Shown here one piece after another: positions 43,601 to 51,807 of a stretch of 64,000 nt of DNA; positions within the stretch are counted from its first letter, which is position 1; each line of letters opens with the position of its first letter. The stretch comes from Fundicoccus sp052116145 (lineage in GTDB: Bacteria; Bacillota; Bacilli; Lactobacillales; Aerococcaceae), in assembly GCF_052116145.1 (NCBI RefSeq), contig NZ_JBQKLQ010000001.1, forward strand, positions 186,001 through 250,000, written 5' to 3'. Position numbers and translations under genes: made by a program. The notes beneath the pieces are model-generated. The model was not told the DNA's origin. It saw nothing but the letters and a program-made list of their open reading frames with translations, and made no database searches.

Positions 43601-45061
43601 ATGCGCGTAGGACTAATACAACAAGTTATCGGTCCAGTCGTCGATGTAGCTTTTCCATTGGAAAATGGTCAGCCAAATATTCACGATGCACTGATTGTAG
43701 TGCGTCAAGATGATGTTGACACTGAAACAGATATAAAGGATATAAATTTAGATAAAAGCATTACGTTAGAAGTAGCGCTTGATATCGGTGGCGGAATTGT
43801 TCGTTCGATTGCGATGCAGTCGACTGAAGGTTTGAGACGTGGAATGAAAGTGATTGATACAAGTCAACCAATTTCTGTTCCAGTAGGTGAAGTCACTCTA
43901 GGAAGAGTCTTTAATGTGCTAGGTCAACCAATTGATGAGATGGGTGCAATAACTGAGGACTTTGAGGTTAAGAGCATTCACCGTGACGCACCAAAATATG
44001 AAGATTTAAGTAGTAACTTTGAAATTCTGGAAACAGGTATTAAAGTAATCGACCTACTGGCACCTTATATTAAAGGTGGAAAAATTGGACTTTTTGGTGG
44101 GGCCGGTGTTGGTAAGACTGTTCTAATTCAAGAATTGATTCATAATATCGCAGAAAAATTAGGCGGTATTTCAGTCTTTGCCGGTGTAGGTGAGAGAACC
44201 CGTGAGGGGAATGATTTAGTTTTTGAGATGAGAGAGTCTGGCGTTAACAAGAAAACTGCAATGGTCTTTGGACAAATGAATGAACCGCCTGGTGCAAGAA
44301 TGCGCGTAGTGTTAACAGGATTAACGATGGCGGAATACTTCCGTGATGAACTAAAACAAGATGTGTTATTATTTATTGATAATATTTATCGTTTTACTCA
44401 AGCGGGTTCTGAAGTGTCAGCACTTTTAGGTAGAATGCCATCGGCGGTTGGTTACCAACCGACTTTAGCAAGTGAGATGGGCTCAATGCAAGAACGTATT
44501 ACATCGACGTACAACGGCTCTATTACGTCAATCCAAGCCGTTTATGTGCCAGCAGATGACTATACTGACCCCGCACCTGCCACTACGTTTGCCCATTTAG
44601 ACGCAACGACTAACTTGGAAAGACGCATGGCAGAACAAGGGATTTACCCAGCGGTAGATCCACTTGCTTCTTCATCAAGTGCTTTATCAGAAGATATTGT
44701 CGGACAGCGTCATTATGACATCGCAAGACAAGTTCAAACCACTTTGCAAAGATATCGTGATTTACAAGATATTATTGCAATTCTAGGTATTGAAGAGCTT
44801 AGCGCTGATGAGAAAATAATCGTTAAACGTGCGCGTCGCATTCAAAACTTCTTATCGCAAAACTTCCATGTCGCTGAAGCATTTACTGGCATACCAGGAG
44901 CTTTTGTTACAGTAGAAGAAACCTTACATGGTTTCGAAGGTTTATTGAATGGTAGATATGATGCGCTCCCAGAAGATGCTTTCCGAAATGTTGGTAGTAT
45001 CAAACAAGCAATCGAAAAAGCAAGAGATATGGGAACGCAATTGCCACCGGATCTAGATTGA
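43601..45061 (+). CDS. atpD: F0F1 ATP synthase subunit beta
   Basis: 486 residues. Catalytic subunit of F1. The P-loop is GGAGVGKTV, the catalytic Glu lies in GERTREGNDL, and the DELSEED-like lever is present as EELSADEK. The highly conserved DNIFRFTQ reads DNIYRFTQ, a mild change. Otherwise full length and ordinary. It starts three bases after atpG behind AAGGAGGGC. Confidence 0.97.
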   Translation: MRVGLIQQVIGPVVDVAFPLENGQPNIHDALIVVRQDDVDTETDIKDINLDKSITLEVALDIGGGIVRSIAMQSTEGLRRGMKVIDTSQPISVPVGEVTLGRVFNVLGQPIDEMGAITEDFEVKSIHRDAPKYEDLSSNFEILETGIKVIDLLAPYIKGGKIGLFGGAGVGKTVLIQELIHNIAEKLGGISVFAGVGERTREGNDLVFEMRESGVNKKTAMVFGQMNEPPGARMRVVLTGLTMAEYFRDELKQDVLLFIDNIYRFTQAGSEVSALLGRMPSAVGYQPTLASEMGSMQERITSTYNGSITSIQAVYVPADDYTDPAPATTFAHLDATTNLERRMAEQGIYPAVDPLASSSSALSEDIVGQRHYDIARQVQTTLQRYRDLQDIIAILGIEELSADEKIIVKRARRIQNFLSQNFHVAEAFTGIPGAFVTVEETLHGFEGLLNGRYDALPEDAFRNVGSIKQAIEKARDMGTQLPPDLD

Positions 45062-45074
45062 TTGGAGGCAACTA

Positions 45075-45515
45075 ATGACAAACCAAGCAAATAAACAGTT
45101 AACGGTGCGTATCATCTCCCCTCAGGGAATAGTGTATGATCATCATGCGTACGCTTGTACGGTAAAAGCGTTAGATGGCGGGATGACTATTCTCCCAAAT
45201 CATGCACCGATTATGGCTGCGTTAGATATATCAGCAGTTAGAGTCAGAAGAGTAACTGAGGATGAGGAGCAAGATTTCATCGCAATTAATGGTGGGATTC
45301 TTGAGATGCGTGACAACCATTGTGAGATCGTCACAAGTTATGGTGTTAGAGCTCGTGATATCGATGCTGCGACGGTTCAATTAGAAAAACAAGAAGCAGA
45401 AGCAGAGATGAAAGCGGCCATTACTAATAAAGATACGCAAGCGTTCAGAAGAGCGAAAGTTGCGCTTGAACGAGCGATTAATATGATAACAGTTAGTCAG
45501 AAACGTCGTAATTAG
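45075..45515 (+). CDS. atpC: F0F1 ATP synthase subunit epsilon
   Basis: 146 residues. An N-terminal beta sandwich (LTVRIISPQGIVYDHHAYACTVKALDGGMTILPNHAPIMAAL) is followed by two C-terminal helices that can inhibit hydrolysis. Last gene of the operon, 13 bases after atpD, with GGAGGC before ATG and a terminator just downstream. Confidence 0.95.
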   Translation: MTNQANKQLTVRIISPQGIVYDHHAYACTVKALDGGMTILPNHAPIMAALDISAVRVRRVTEDEEQDFIAINGGILEMRDNHCEIVTSYGVRARDIDAATVQLEKQEAEAEMKAAITNKDTQAFRRAKVALERAINMITVSQKRRN

Positions 45516-45538
45516 TAATCTTACTATGTATGGTAATA

Positions 45539-45581
45539 AGCCATTATTTAGGAACTTTCTAAATGATGGCTATTTTTTTTT
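45539..45581 (+). terminator. Intrinsic terminator of the atp operon
   Basis: A 13-bp stem (agccattatttag / ctaaatgatggct) with loop GAACTTT and a run of nine T. Confidence 0.93.
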
Positions 45582-45944
45582 GAATAATTATATTAATAAA
45601 CAAAAGACTATAAGAGCGTATTTATGAGATGTACAGGTATCTGATAGATAAAACCAGCAAATTTACTCGAATAAAACTAATATAAATAGTCTATTGAATT
45701 CAGTTGATAGCAAAATCGATACTTAAAACATTTATGAAAAATTAAGAATTGATTATTATGAAATAAAAATTGACGCCATTCATTGACAAATAACTCTTTT
45801 ATATGACAAAACAATCGTACTTTTAATTGGATTGACATAGTAAATGACAAAACTGACACTTTCGAGACAATTTCTTAATAAATAATATTTCATTCTATCG
45901 AGAATTTATGCTATTATAAGTCTGGACTAGAAGGGGAGATTTGA
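45582..45944. other. AT-rich gap before ywzB
   Basis: No gene seen in about 360 bases. Several TTGAC words occur (45769, 45783, 45832) without a well-spaced -10. A TATTAT box at 45912 could serve ywzB-murA, with only a weak -35. Confidence 0.45.
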
Positions 45945-46178
45945 ATGTCAGCAATCATAAACGGTATGGCAGTACTCGTAATTCGCATTCTTTTCATCTT
46001 TGTCAGCTACTATATTTTACGCAAACTCGATTGGCGAAAGCTTTTTACACAGCGTAATTTTTACATAGCGCGTTATTTGTGTATTTTAACGAGCGTAGCT
46101 TTAGGACACCTAGCTGGTTCTTTTTTTATTACGATCATTGAATTACTACAAAACCTTTTGTTGAGTAGTTTTCTATAA
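45945..46178 (+). CDS. ywzB: DUF1146 (YwzB-like) small membrane protein
   Basis: 77 residues with two membrane helices (MAVLVIRILFIFVSYYIL and RYLCILTSVALGHLAGSFFITIIELL). It matches the DUF1146 family, whose members nearly always sit between the atp operon and murA in Firmicutes, as here. Function unknown. RBS AGGGGAG precedes ATG. Confidence 0.85.
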   Translation: MSAIINGMAVLVIRILFIFVSYYILRKLDWRKLFTQRNFYIARYLCILTSVALGHLAGSFFITIIELLQNLLLSSFL

Positions 46179-46243
46179 AAAAGATTTTTGAGCTTGTCGT
46201 CTACTCCAAAACGACAAGATAATTTAAAGGGGATTAATTAGAG

Positions 46244-47551
46244 ATGGAAGAGATTATTGTACAAGGCGGCAATCGATTAGAAGGAACAGTTAAAGTAGAA
46301 GGTGCTAAGAATGCAGTATTACCTATATTAGCAGCAGCTTTATTAGCTGAAACAGGGAAAGTGCATTTAGAAAATGTTCCAATATTATCAGATGTTCATA
46401 CGATGAACGAACTGTTAAGTAATTTAAACGTCTTAAATACATTTGATGAAGCTACTAATGAAATGTTCATCGACGCCACTGGTGAAGTATCTACAAAAGC
46501 AGATTACGATTTTGTCAGTAAAATGCGTGCCTCAATCGTTGTAATGGGCCCAATGCTAGCGCGTTACGGTCATGCTAAAGTTGCTATGCCAGGTGGTTGT
46601 GCAATTGGTACTCGTCCGATTGATTTGCATCTTAAAGGATTTGAAGCAATGGGTGCTAAAATTACGAGTACAGCTGGTTACGTTGAAGCAAAAGTAGATA
46701 AATTAAAGGGTGCTAAAATTTATTTAGATTTCCCTAGTGTTGGTGCAACTCAAAATATTATGATGGCTGCGGTACTAGCAGAAGGTGTGACAATTTTAGA
46801 AAACGTTGCACGTGAACCTGAAATAGTTGACTTAGCAAACTTCTTAAACAAGATGGGGGCGAAAGTGGTTGGTGCCGGTACTGAAACGATTAAAATTACT
46901 GGTGTTGACACATTGCATGGAACAAACCATACTGTGATTTCAGATCGAATCGAAGCTGGAACATTTATGATTGCTGCAGCAGTGACTAACGGAAATGTGT
47001 TTATTGAAGGAGCAATTCCTCAACACAATAAACCATTAATTAGTAAATTATCTGAGATGGGCGTGGAATTCGAAGAATATACAACGGGCTTAAGAGTTAT
47101 TGGACCTAAGGAATTAAAACCTACAGATGTAAAAACTTTACCTTATCCTGGTTTCCCAACAGATATGCAAGCGCAGATGTCTATTGCTCAATTATTAGCA
47201 CCAGGTAGCAGTGCATTAACTGAAACTGTGTTTGAAAATCGTTTCATGCATTTCGAAGAATTACGCCGTATGAGTGCTAAATTTACAATTGAAAGACAAA
47301 CAATTGTAATGTACGGGCCAACTGAGTTCAGTGGAGCGTCAGTAAAAGCGACGGATTTACGTGCAGCAGCAGCACTTATTATTGCTGGTTTAGTAGCTAA
47401 AGGTTTAACACGCGTTTCTGAATTAAAATATTTAGATCGTGGTTATTACCGTTTCCATGAGAAATTAGCAAATTTAGGTGCTAACATCGAACGAGTAAAT
47501 ATCCAACCGATTGAATCACAAGAAAAAGCTGTTTCTTCAACTTTAGTTTAA
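46244..47551 (+). CDS. murA: UDP-N-acetylglucosamine 1-carboxyvinyltransferase
   Basis: 435 residues. First committed step of peptidoglycan synthesis: transfer of enolpyruvate from PEP to UDP-GlcNAc. The active-site Cys119 in MPGGCAIGTRPIDLHL is present, so fosfomycin sensitivity is expected. VEGAKNAVLPILAAALLA and TDMQAQMSIAQLLAPG are typical. Its place after atpC and ywzB matches murAA. The next gene, mreB, begins 30 bases on. Confidence 0.97.
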   Translation: MEEIIVQGGNRLEGTVKVEGAKNAVLPILAAALLAETGKVHLENVPILSDVHTMNELLSNLNVLNTFDEATNEMFIDATGEVSTKADYDFVSKMRASIVVMGPMLARYGHAKVAMPGGCAIGTRPIDLHLKGFEAMGAKITSTAGYVEAKVDKLKGAKIYLDFPSVGATQNIMMAAVLAEGVTILENVAREPEIVDLANFLNKMGAKVVGAGTETIKITGVDTLHGTNHTVISDRIEAGTFMIAAAVTNGNVFIEGAIPQHNKPLISKLSEMGVEFEEYTTGLRVIGPKELKPTDVKTLPYPGFPTDMQAQMSIAQLLAPGSSALTETVFENRFMHFEELRRMSAKFTIERQTIVMYGPTEFSGASVKATDLRAAAALIIAGLVAKGLTRVSELKYLDRGYYRFHEKLANLGANIERVNIQPIESQEKAVSSTLV

Positions 47552-47581
47552 GTCATAGCAAACTGATAGAGGGATAAACCA

Positions 47582-48646
47582 ATGAGCAGAGATATCGGAA
47601 TTGATTTAGGTACTGCAAATGTTTTAATCCATCTTAAGGGTCGCGGCATTATTCTGAATGAGCCGGCGGTGGTGGCTGTTGATAGTCAAACATATGAAGT
47701 GATAGCTATCGGGCGTGAGGCATATGAAATGATTGGTCGAACGCCTCCCTCAATTGAAATAATTCATCCGTTAAAAGGTGGAGTGATTGATGATTATGAT
47801 ATGACCGAAGCACTTTTGATATTGTTTTTGGAGAAAATGAACTCTCGCAGTTGGTTTTCTAAACCCAACATATTGATCTGTGCGCCGTCTAATATCAGTG
47901 AAATTGAAAGAGTATCTTTAGTCGAAGCTACCGAAAAAGCGGGTGGCGGAAGAATATATATTGAAGAAGAACCGAAAGTAGCCGGAATTGGTGCTGGTAT
48001 TGATATACTCGATCCTTCGGGAAGTATGGTTATCGATATTGGTGGTGGTACTAGTGATATTGCTGTTATCTCATCCGGTGAAATAATTACGAGTGATTCA
48101 ATAAAAGTTGCAGGCGATGAATTTGACTCTGCGATTATTCAGTATTTCAAAGATAATTTTCAACTATTAATAGGGGAACGTTCAGCAGAACAAATCAAGA
48201 TGACGTTAGCAACCGCTCAACCTTTAGATGAGAACGAACTACAGACTCATGATTTGAAAGGACGAGATTTGGTTTCTGGTTTGCCGAAATCAATCAATGT
48301 TAATTCAAATCACATACATGACGCAATTAAAGACCAAGTGATTGTAATTGCAAGAGCTGCCAAACGTATATTGGAAGATACACCACCAGAAGTAGCCGCT
48401 GATATTATAGAAAAAGGCATCATACTCACCGGTGGTGGGGCGATGATTTATCATATGGATACATATTTAACGGAGTATTTAAACGTAAGTGTGTTGAAAG
48501 CAGAACAACCTATGAATTGTGTAGCCATCGGGACAGGATTGATGTTAGAGCTAATTACTAGTGGTAAATTAGAGCGGACGAATCCAACTCGTAAACAAAA
48601 GCTCGCTCGATTTTTCAAGAGGCTCAAACGCCGCTTGATTGGCTAA
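47582..48646 (+). CDS. mreB: MreB/Mbl-family rod-shape actin
   Basis: 354 residues, bacterial actin fold. Phosphate loops DIGIDLGTANVLIHLKGRGI at the N-terminus and VIDIGGGTSDIAVIS in the middle, and the adenosine loop IILTGGGAMI near the end. The basic amphipathic tail (ARFFKRLKRRLIG) may add membrane affinity. MreB filaments guide side-wall synthesis, so the organism is probably ovoid or rod-shaped rather than a plain coccus, or it retains the gene for another use. It cannot be told from Mbl by sequence alone here. Confidence 0.9.
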   Translation: MSRDIGIDLGTANVLIHLKGRGIILNEPAVVAVDSQTYEVIAIGREAYEMIGRTPPSIEIIHPLKGGVIDDYDMTEALLILFLEKMNSRSWFSKPNILICAPSNISEIERVSLVEATEKAGGGRIYIEEEPKVAGIGAGIDILDPSGSMVIDIGGGTSDIAVISSGEIITSDSIKVAGDEFDSAIIQYFKDNFQLLIGERSAEQIKMTLATAQPLDENELQTHDLKGRDLVSGLPKSINVNSNHIHDAIKDQVIVIARAAKRILEDTPPEVAADIIEKGIILTGGGAMIYHMDTYLTEYLNVSVLKAEQPMNCVAIGTGLMLELITSGKLERTNPTRKQKLARFFKRLKRRLIG

Positions 48647-48671
48647 TCTATTCTTAACTGGAGATGATGAA

Positions 48672-48869
48672 TTGGAACCACGTAACTTAAAAGACTCAAT
48701 TTTTCTTAATGTGTTAAAAACAATAGCAAAAATATTGTTTTACTTGGTGCTCGTGATTCTCTTTTTCTTAGCTGGTATTTTTATAGGATATGCCGTCATT
48801 GGAGACGGGAATTTCTGGGAAGCGTTGAATCGTGACACTTGGCAACATATTATTGATTTTATTAGTTAA
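48672..48869 (+). CDS. EpuA-like small membrane protein
   Basis: About 65 residues. One membrane helix (ILFYLVLVILFFLAGIFIGYAVIG) lies between a basic N-terminus and a short outer tail containing NFWEALNRDTWQHIIDFI. It matches the short proteins labelled EpuA or, misleadingly, RNA polymerase subunit beta (PF11772), which follow murA or mreB in Lactobacillales. The start is TTG 48672 behind TGGAGATGA; a longer frame to 48639 overlaps mreB and has no site. Function unknown. Confidence 0.8.
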   Translation: MEPRNLKDSIFLNVLKTIAKILFYLVLVILFFLAGIFIGYAVIGDGNFWEALNRDTWQHIIDFIS

Positions 48870-48876
48870 GAACGAG

Positions 48877-48910
48877 AACTCATGCTTACCATTTGTGGGC
48901 ATGGGTTTTT
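48877..48910 (+). terminator. Intrinsic terminator after the EpuA-like gene
   Basis: Stem aactcatgc / gcatgggtt (one G-T pair) with an inner acc / ggt-like pairing and a five-T tail. Confidence 0.7.
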
Positions 48911-48977
48911 ATTCAATTAAACGAATGATAACTTACTGTTTCATTGACGAATTATACCAAGTTGAAAGGATAAGTTT

Positions 48978-49355
48978 ATGGCAAGTAAATTTCAATGGGT
49001 AGAAATACTATTATTTATAACGCCAGTTGTAGTGGTGTATATGTCTCATAAATATTTCCGATCTTATCTGAATTATTTTAAAGGCTGGCCACTGTCTTTG
49101 GCTATAATATTATTACCTTTATGGTTAGTTATGATTCATGAATTTGGTTGGCTTATTTTTGATTATAATTTAGTACCTTATATCCTTTTTATTACCGCAT
49201 TTATGTTAGGGTGCCAATTATATGATTTTGTCAGACGGGTTGATGAGTTCTTTTACCGCGATTATTATCGACCAGCAGGTCAATTGGTTTTTATGTCATT
49301 TTCGTCTTTTCTTACTGGTTTAATTATATTGCGATTCATTACATACTTTATTTAA
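48978..49355 (+). CDS. DUF3397 membrane protein
   Basis: 125 residues with four membrane helices. It fits DUF3397, a family commonly found just upstream of mraZ in lactobacilli and relatives. Function unknown, though its position suggests a link to the cell envelope. RBS AAAGGAT precedes ATG, and a terminator follows immediately. Confidence 0.75.
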   Translation: MASKFQWVEILLFITPVVVVYMSHKYFRSYLNYFKGWPLSLAIILLPLWLVMIHEFGWLIFDYNLVPYILFITAFMLGCQLYDFVRRVDEFFYRDYYRPAGQLVFMSFSSFLTGLIILRFITYFI

Positions 49356-49393
49356 ACGATTCTTTCTTTTCTAGAAGGAATCGTTTTTTTTTG
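49354..49393 (+). terminator. Intrinsic terminator after the DUF3397 gene
   Basis: Stem aaacgattc / gaatcgttt, extended by ttc / gaa, followed by a long T-run. It isolates the dcw cluster from upstream transcription. Confidence 0.93.
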
Positions 49394-49875
49394 TACCATT
49401 TTTTGTGTTGAGTCCTGAGAAACCATCGATAATTGGAATCATGACAGTAATTAATGCGGGAATCACCACTCTTACCCACTGGTTGTTAATAAAAATACAA
49501 AATAAATTTATAATATCCTAAATACTTATTTTATTATCCAAATAGTAAAATAGTAAGCTTAATTTCATCAATTCTCTAGCTGTTTTATCCTGGTTTTTAT
49601 AATAATAATTATAAGAAATATTGTTATTGTTTATAAGTCGATAGACCTCTTAAGTTTAGAATTCATTGCGTGTTTTATTGTTTTTATTTTAGTCCTTTGA
49701 ATCTATGGGAAATCCCCCCACTTTCTAAATAGCGTGAAAAACCTTGTTAAACAAACGTTTTCAAATGAATAAAATATGACATGGGCTTATATTGTAAAAA
49801 AAATGGTAAATGTGTGGTAGAAAGTGGAGGGTTGTGGTAGACTAAGAATAACTTAGAAAGGGGAGGTGTATCGTC
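49394..49875. other. AT-rich region upstream of mraZ
   Basis: About 480 bases with no gene seen. The downstream end holds the MraZ-type repeats (49814-49837). A reversed copy of the core word (agaaagtgggggg on the minus strand) lies near 49716-49728, about 100 bases upstream. Confidence 0.55.
49814..49837 (+). promoter_or_regulatory. Three 10-bp-spaced GTGG repeats, probable MraZ operator
   Basis: GTGG occurs at 49814, 49824 and 49834, in tgtggtag, aagtggag and tgtggtag contexts, exactly one helical turn apart, 38 to 62 bases before the mraZ start. Known MraZ sites are three or four short G-rich direct repeats with the same 10-bp period (TGGGN5 in E. coli, AAAGTG-type in Mollicutes). Autorepression of the dcw cluster is the natural reading. 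Confidence 0.75.
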
Positions 49876-50307
49876 GTGCTAATTGGAGAATTTAATCATA
49901 ATATTGATACCAAAGGCCGACTGATTATGCCCGCTAAGTTTCGTCCTGAATTAGGCCAACAATTTGTTATTACGCGTGGTTTAGATGGATGTTTGTTTGG
50001 TTATCCGATGGAAAGTTGGACAGCTTTACAAGAAAAATTGAAGCAATTACCCTTAGCTAAAAAAGATGCCCGTAAGTTTACTCGTTTCTTCTATTCGGCT
50101 GCCACTGAAGTAGAAATTGATAAACAGGGACGTATAAATATACCGCAGAATTTAATTGAGTTCGCAAAGATCGATAAGGAATGTCGCGTGATCGGCGTAT
50201 CTGACCGTATTGAGATTTGGAGTAGCGACTTATGGGATTCATTTGCAGAAGAAGCAGAAGAAGATTTCGAGTCAATTGCAGAAGAGATGATTGATTTTGG
50301 ATTTTAA
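49876..50307 (+). CDS. mraZ: Transcriptional regulator MraZ
   Basis: 143 residues, two AbrB-like MraZ halves, each with a DxxGR signature: NIDTKGRLIMPAKFR and EIDKQGRINIPQNL. It binds repeats in its own promoter and controls the division and wall cluster that follows. It starts at GTG behind AAAGGGGAGGTG. The operator-like repeats are just upstream. First gene of the dcw cluster. Confidence 0.95.
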   Translation: MLIGEFNHNIDTKGRLIMPAKFRPELGQQFVITRGLDGCLFGYPMESWTALQEKLKQLPLAKKDARKFTRFFYSAATEVEIDKQGRINIPQNLIEFAKIDKECRVIGVSDRIEIWSSDLWDSFAEEAEEDFESIAEEMIDFGF

Positions 50308-50324
50308 ATGGAGAGGTGAACGAG

Positions 50325-51278
50325 GTGCAGTTTGAGCATGAAACAGTATTATTAAGAGAGACCATAGATGGATTAGAAGTAAATCCAAATGGTGTATATG
50401 TCGATTGTACTCTTGGGGGTGCCGGTCATGCTCGCTATATATTGTCACAATTAAGCGACCGTGGTCGATTGTATGCATTTGATCAAGATATCAATGCAAT
50501 TAACAATGCACAAGTGACGTTAAAAGAGGAATACGAAAAAGGAAAAGTTGTCTTTATTCATAGTAATTTTCGTAACTTACAAGAAGAGTTAGCTAAACAT
50601 GATGTTCGTTATGTCGATGGTATTTATTATGATTTAGGTGTATCGTCTCCGCAGTTAGACCAAGCGGATAGAGGATTCAGTTATCATCAAGAAGCCCGTC
50701 TCGATATGAGAATGGACCAGTCACAAGAACTATCAGCTTATGAAGTGGTCAATCATTGGACCTTTGAACAATTAGTAAAAGCTGTTTACCGTTATGGTGA
50801 AGAAAAATTTGCTAAAAGAATTGTCCGTTCGATTGAGCAGACTAGAGAAAAACATCCTATTGAATCAACCACTGAGCTTGCTGAAATTGTTAAATATGCC
50901 ATACCAGCAGCTACTAGAAGAACTGGCGGACATCCGGCTAAACGTACATTTCAAGCGATAAGAATTGCTGTAAACGATGAATTAGGAGCGATTGAAACAT
51001 CGCTTGAGCAAGCTTTATCATTATTAAAAGTGGAAGGTCGCTTATCTGTAATTTCTTTCCACTCACTAGAAGACCGTTTGGTAAAGCAATTATTTAAACA
51101 AATGAGTACACCACCGGAAACACCAAGTAATTTACCGTTATTACCAGAACAAATGCAAGCGGAGTACCGTTTGATTAACCGTAAACCAATATTGGCTTCG
51201 GACGAAGAACTTGAACATAACAATCGTTCACGAAGTGCAAAACTTAGAATAATTGAGAGACTAACCATTAAAGATTAA
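50325..51278 (+). CDS. rsmH: 16S rRNA (cytosine(1402)-N4)-methyltransferase
   Basis: About 317 residues. SAM motif YVDCTLGGAGHA near residue 30, then GIYYDLGVSSPQLDQADRGFSYHQEARLDMRM and RTFQAIRIAVNDEL, all RsmH (MraW) hallmarks. It methylates C1402 in the ribosomal P site. I start at GTG 50325, eight bases after GAGAGG; the GTG at 50316 overlaps that site. It follows mraZ by 17 bases, as in most bacteria. Confidence 0.96.
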   Translation: MQFEHETVLLRETIDGLEVNPNGVYVDCTLGGAGHARYILSQLSDRGRLYAFDQDINAINNAQVTLKEEYEKGKVVFIHSNFRNLQEELAKHDVRYVDGIYYDLGVSSPQLDQADRGFSYHQEARLDMRMDQSQELSAYEVVNHWTFEQLVKAVYRYGEEKFAKRIVRSIEQTREKHPIESTTELAEIVKYAIPAATRRTGGHPAKRTFQAIRIAVNDELGAIETSLEQALSLLKVEGRLSVISFHSLEDRLVKQLFKQMSTPPETPSNLPLLPEQMQAEYRLINRKPILASDEELEHNNRSRSAKLRIIERLTIKD

Positions 51279-51354
51279 TCATCCATATAGAAATGAAACA
51301 TAGCATTTACTAGTTAGTAACATAAGTAAGTTATGATTGTGAGGAGGGAACCGA

Positions 51355-51807
51355 GTGGCAGAAAGAGCAGGCTATTATGAGCAAGATGACTTGAGGTATA
51401 GTAATCGTCGTTCATCAACAGAAAGAAAAGTGAATAACCCCTATGACGAGGATATACTTAAAAGTGGTCAACCTGAATTTGTGGATGAGTTAGCTCATAA
51501 TGTTGAGACTTCCACTCGAACATCTGTCTCCACTCAAGGACTGACTAAGGTAGAGAAAAGCTATCTAGCAGTCATTGGTGCCCTAGTAATCGGATTGACT
51601 ATTTGGAATTTAGTGATACAGTATAAAGACAATCAATTGGCACAAGCAACGTTTGAATATCAAGCAAAAACGTCTGAAGTTCAAAATCAAACCGATTTGA
51701 TTTTAAACGAACTAGCATCGAAATACGATTATAATACTATTAAGCAAGTTGCCAATGAAAATGGCATGATTTTGAAAAAATCACAAGTAAGGAATGTTGG
51801 TGAATGA
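51355..51807 (+). CDS. ftsL: Cell division protein FtsL
   Basis: 150 residues, bitopic membrane protein. A polar 65-residue cytoplasmic part precedes one membrane span (YLAVIGALVIGLTIWNLVIQY). A short outer coiled coil follows (QLAQATFEYQAKTSEVQNQTDLILNEL, then YNTIKQVANENGM). It joins DivIC and DivIB to switch on septal wall synthesis. Sequence identity in this family is low, so position between rsmH and the PBP gene carries much of the call. It starts at GTG behind GAGGAGGGA and overlaps the next gene by four bases. Confidence 0.87.
   Translation: MAERAGYYEQDDLRYSNRRSSTERKVNNPYDEDILKSGQPEFVDELAHNVETSTRTSVSTQGLTKVEKSYLAVIGALVIGLTIWNLVIQYKDNQLAQATFEYQAKTSEVQNQTDLILNELASKYDYNTIKQVANENGMILKKSQVRNVGE

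Noticed and set aside
45677..45859. Minus-strand 60-codon frame in the gap before ywzB
   Set aside because: Its composition is that expected of random AT-rich DNA. No ribosome site or recognisable feature.
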